Source of the DNA: JBJTUH01 sp044346175
GTDB lineage: Bacteria > Cyanobacteriota > Vampirovibrionia > Vampirovibrionales > JAJTHC01
DNA: 7,047 nucleotides
Assembly: GCA_044346175.1 (NCBI GenBank)
Contig: JBIIZQ010000037.1
Span: 1-7,047 of the forward strand
Direction: 5' to 3'
The first letter of the stretch is position 1, and every line of letters starts with the position of its first letter. Made by a program: the position numbers and the translations under genes. Shown here one piece after another: positions 6,717 to 7,047 of the stretch. The notes below the pieces were generated by a model that saw only the letters and a list, made by a program, of their open reading frames with translations, ran no database searches and had not been told where the DNA came from.

Positions 6717-6774
6717 AAAAACCAACACCTCTAACAATAGGTAGGTCTCTACTTTTTACAAATAGGTCCTGAAA

Positions 6775-6780
6775 AAGGAG
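6775..6780 (+). promoter_or_regulatory. Ribosome binding site of the HI0074-type gene
   Basis: AAGGAG, preceded by AAA, ends 8 bases before the ATG at 6789. Its near-ideal sequence and spacing fix the start of a gene that is cut off by the window edge. Confidence 0.8.
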
Positions 6781-6788
6781 CAATCGTA

Positions 6789-7047
6789 ATGATTGTACAA
6801 GAAAAACCACGGTGGCATTACCGTTTTGATAACTTTAAACGTGCCTACACTTTGTTACGAGAAGCGATTGAGATTAAGCAAGAACGTCCGTTAACGCAAC
6901 TGGAGCAAGAGGGCGTGATTCAGCGTTTTGAGTATACTATTGAGCTAGCTTGGAAGACGATGAAAGATTATTTAGAGTTTCAAAACGTGGTGTTGAGCCA
7001 GATTACCCCAAGGGCAGTCATGAAAGAAGCCTTTGTGGCACAGCTGA
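6789..7047 (+). CDS. HI0074-family nucleotidyltransferase substrate-binding protein (HEPN-like), 5' part
   Basis: The frame is open from the ATG at 6789 to the right edge, giving the first 86 residues. The pattern matches the HI0074 family (NTase_sub_bind, PF08780), helical-bundle proteins of about 130-145 residues. It shows an aromatic N-terminal segment WHYRFDNFKRAYTLLREAI (9-27), the signature EGVIQRFEYTIELAWKTMKDYL (41-62), and the conserved TPRAVMKEAFVAQL (73-86). Family members pair with a small MNT-fold nucleotidyltransferase (HI0073 type). Such HEPN/MNT pairs are often toxin-antitoxin modules, with the HEPN part as a possible RNase. The RNase motif of typical HEPN toxins (RxxxxH) lies near the C-terminus and cannot be seen here; HI0074-type proteins may lack it, so activity is open. 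The partner gene would be beyond the window, or absent, since none lies upstream. Confidence 0.85.
   Translation, partial: MIVQEKPRWHYRFDNFKRAYTLLREAIEIKQERPLTQLEQEGVIQRFEYTIELAWKTMKDYLEFQNVVLSQITPRAVMKEAFVAQL

Larger units (their letters stand above)
6453..6788. other. Structured 336-base intergenic region
   Basis: I see no convincing gene between the peptidase stop and the next start. The stretch holds a 13-pair hairpin (6472-6502), an extended -10 box touching it, a second promoter-like pair (6557-6587), a pyrimidine-rich patch around 6601-6616, a palindrome cluster (6645-6716), and AATAGGT repeated at 6736-6742 and 6761-6767 just ahead of the next ribosome site. Confidence 0.7.

Noticed and set aside
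6741..6757. Short hairpin GTAG/CTAC followed by TTTTT
   Set aside because: A four-base-pair stem is too weak for an intrinsic terminator, and it lies just before a ribosome site.

Overview
The window carries a chemosensory pair (cheA then cheW, minus strand), a divergently transcribed M32 metallocarboxypeptidase gene (plus strand), and the first 86 codons of an HI0074-type (HEPN-like) nucleotidyltransferase partner protein that runs off the right end. Gene density, good Shine-Dalgarno sites and intergenic palindromic repeats indicate a bacterial chromosome of moderate GC. The CheA/CheW set suggests a motile or surface-sensing bacterium. The lineage cannot be fixed from this window. The multidomain CheA with two C-terminal CheW domains and the M32 peptidase both occur in several Gram-negative groups.

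Layout. Positions 1-67 may hold the last codons of a plus-strand gene. Positions 68-314 are non-coding and packed with palindromes: an inverted pair of REP-like hairpins (a REPIN-like doublet) sits between two copies of a separate C/G-rich repeat. Then come cheW (315-947) and cheA (1019-4579), both read leftwards and separated by 71 bases, so probably one operon with cheA first. The divergent gap 4580-4841 holds the cheA ribosome site and a recognisable sigma70-type promoter for the carboxypeptidase (4842-6452). The 336-base gap 6453-6788 holds a strong hairpin, an extended -10 box directly after it, a second possible promoter, and a cluster of overlapping palindromes. It is followed by the HI0074-family gene with a good ribosome site.

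How the genes relate. CheA is the histidine kinase and CheW the adaptor that couples it to chemoreceptors. No receptor, CheY, CheB or CheR lies in the window, so the output of this pair is unknown. The carboxypeptidase looks like an independent cytosolic housekeeping enzyme. The HI0074-type gene normally travels with a small MNT nucleotidyltransferase, which would lie beyond the right edge.

The most unusual points are the architecture of CheA (a large central region with what looks like two diverged copies of one domain, plus tandem CheW domains) and the structured intergenic repeats. I see no clear case for an entirely new system here.
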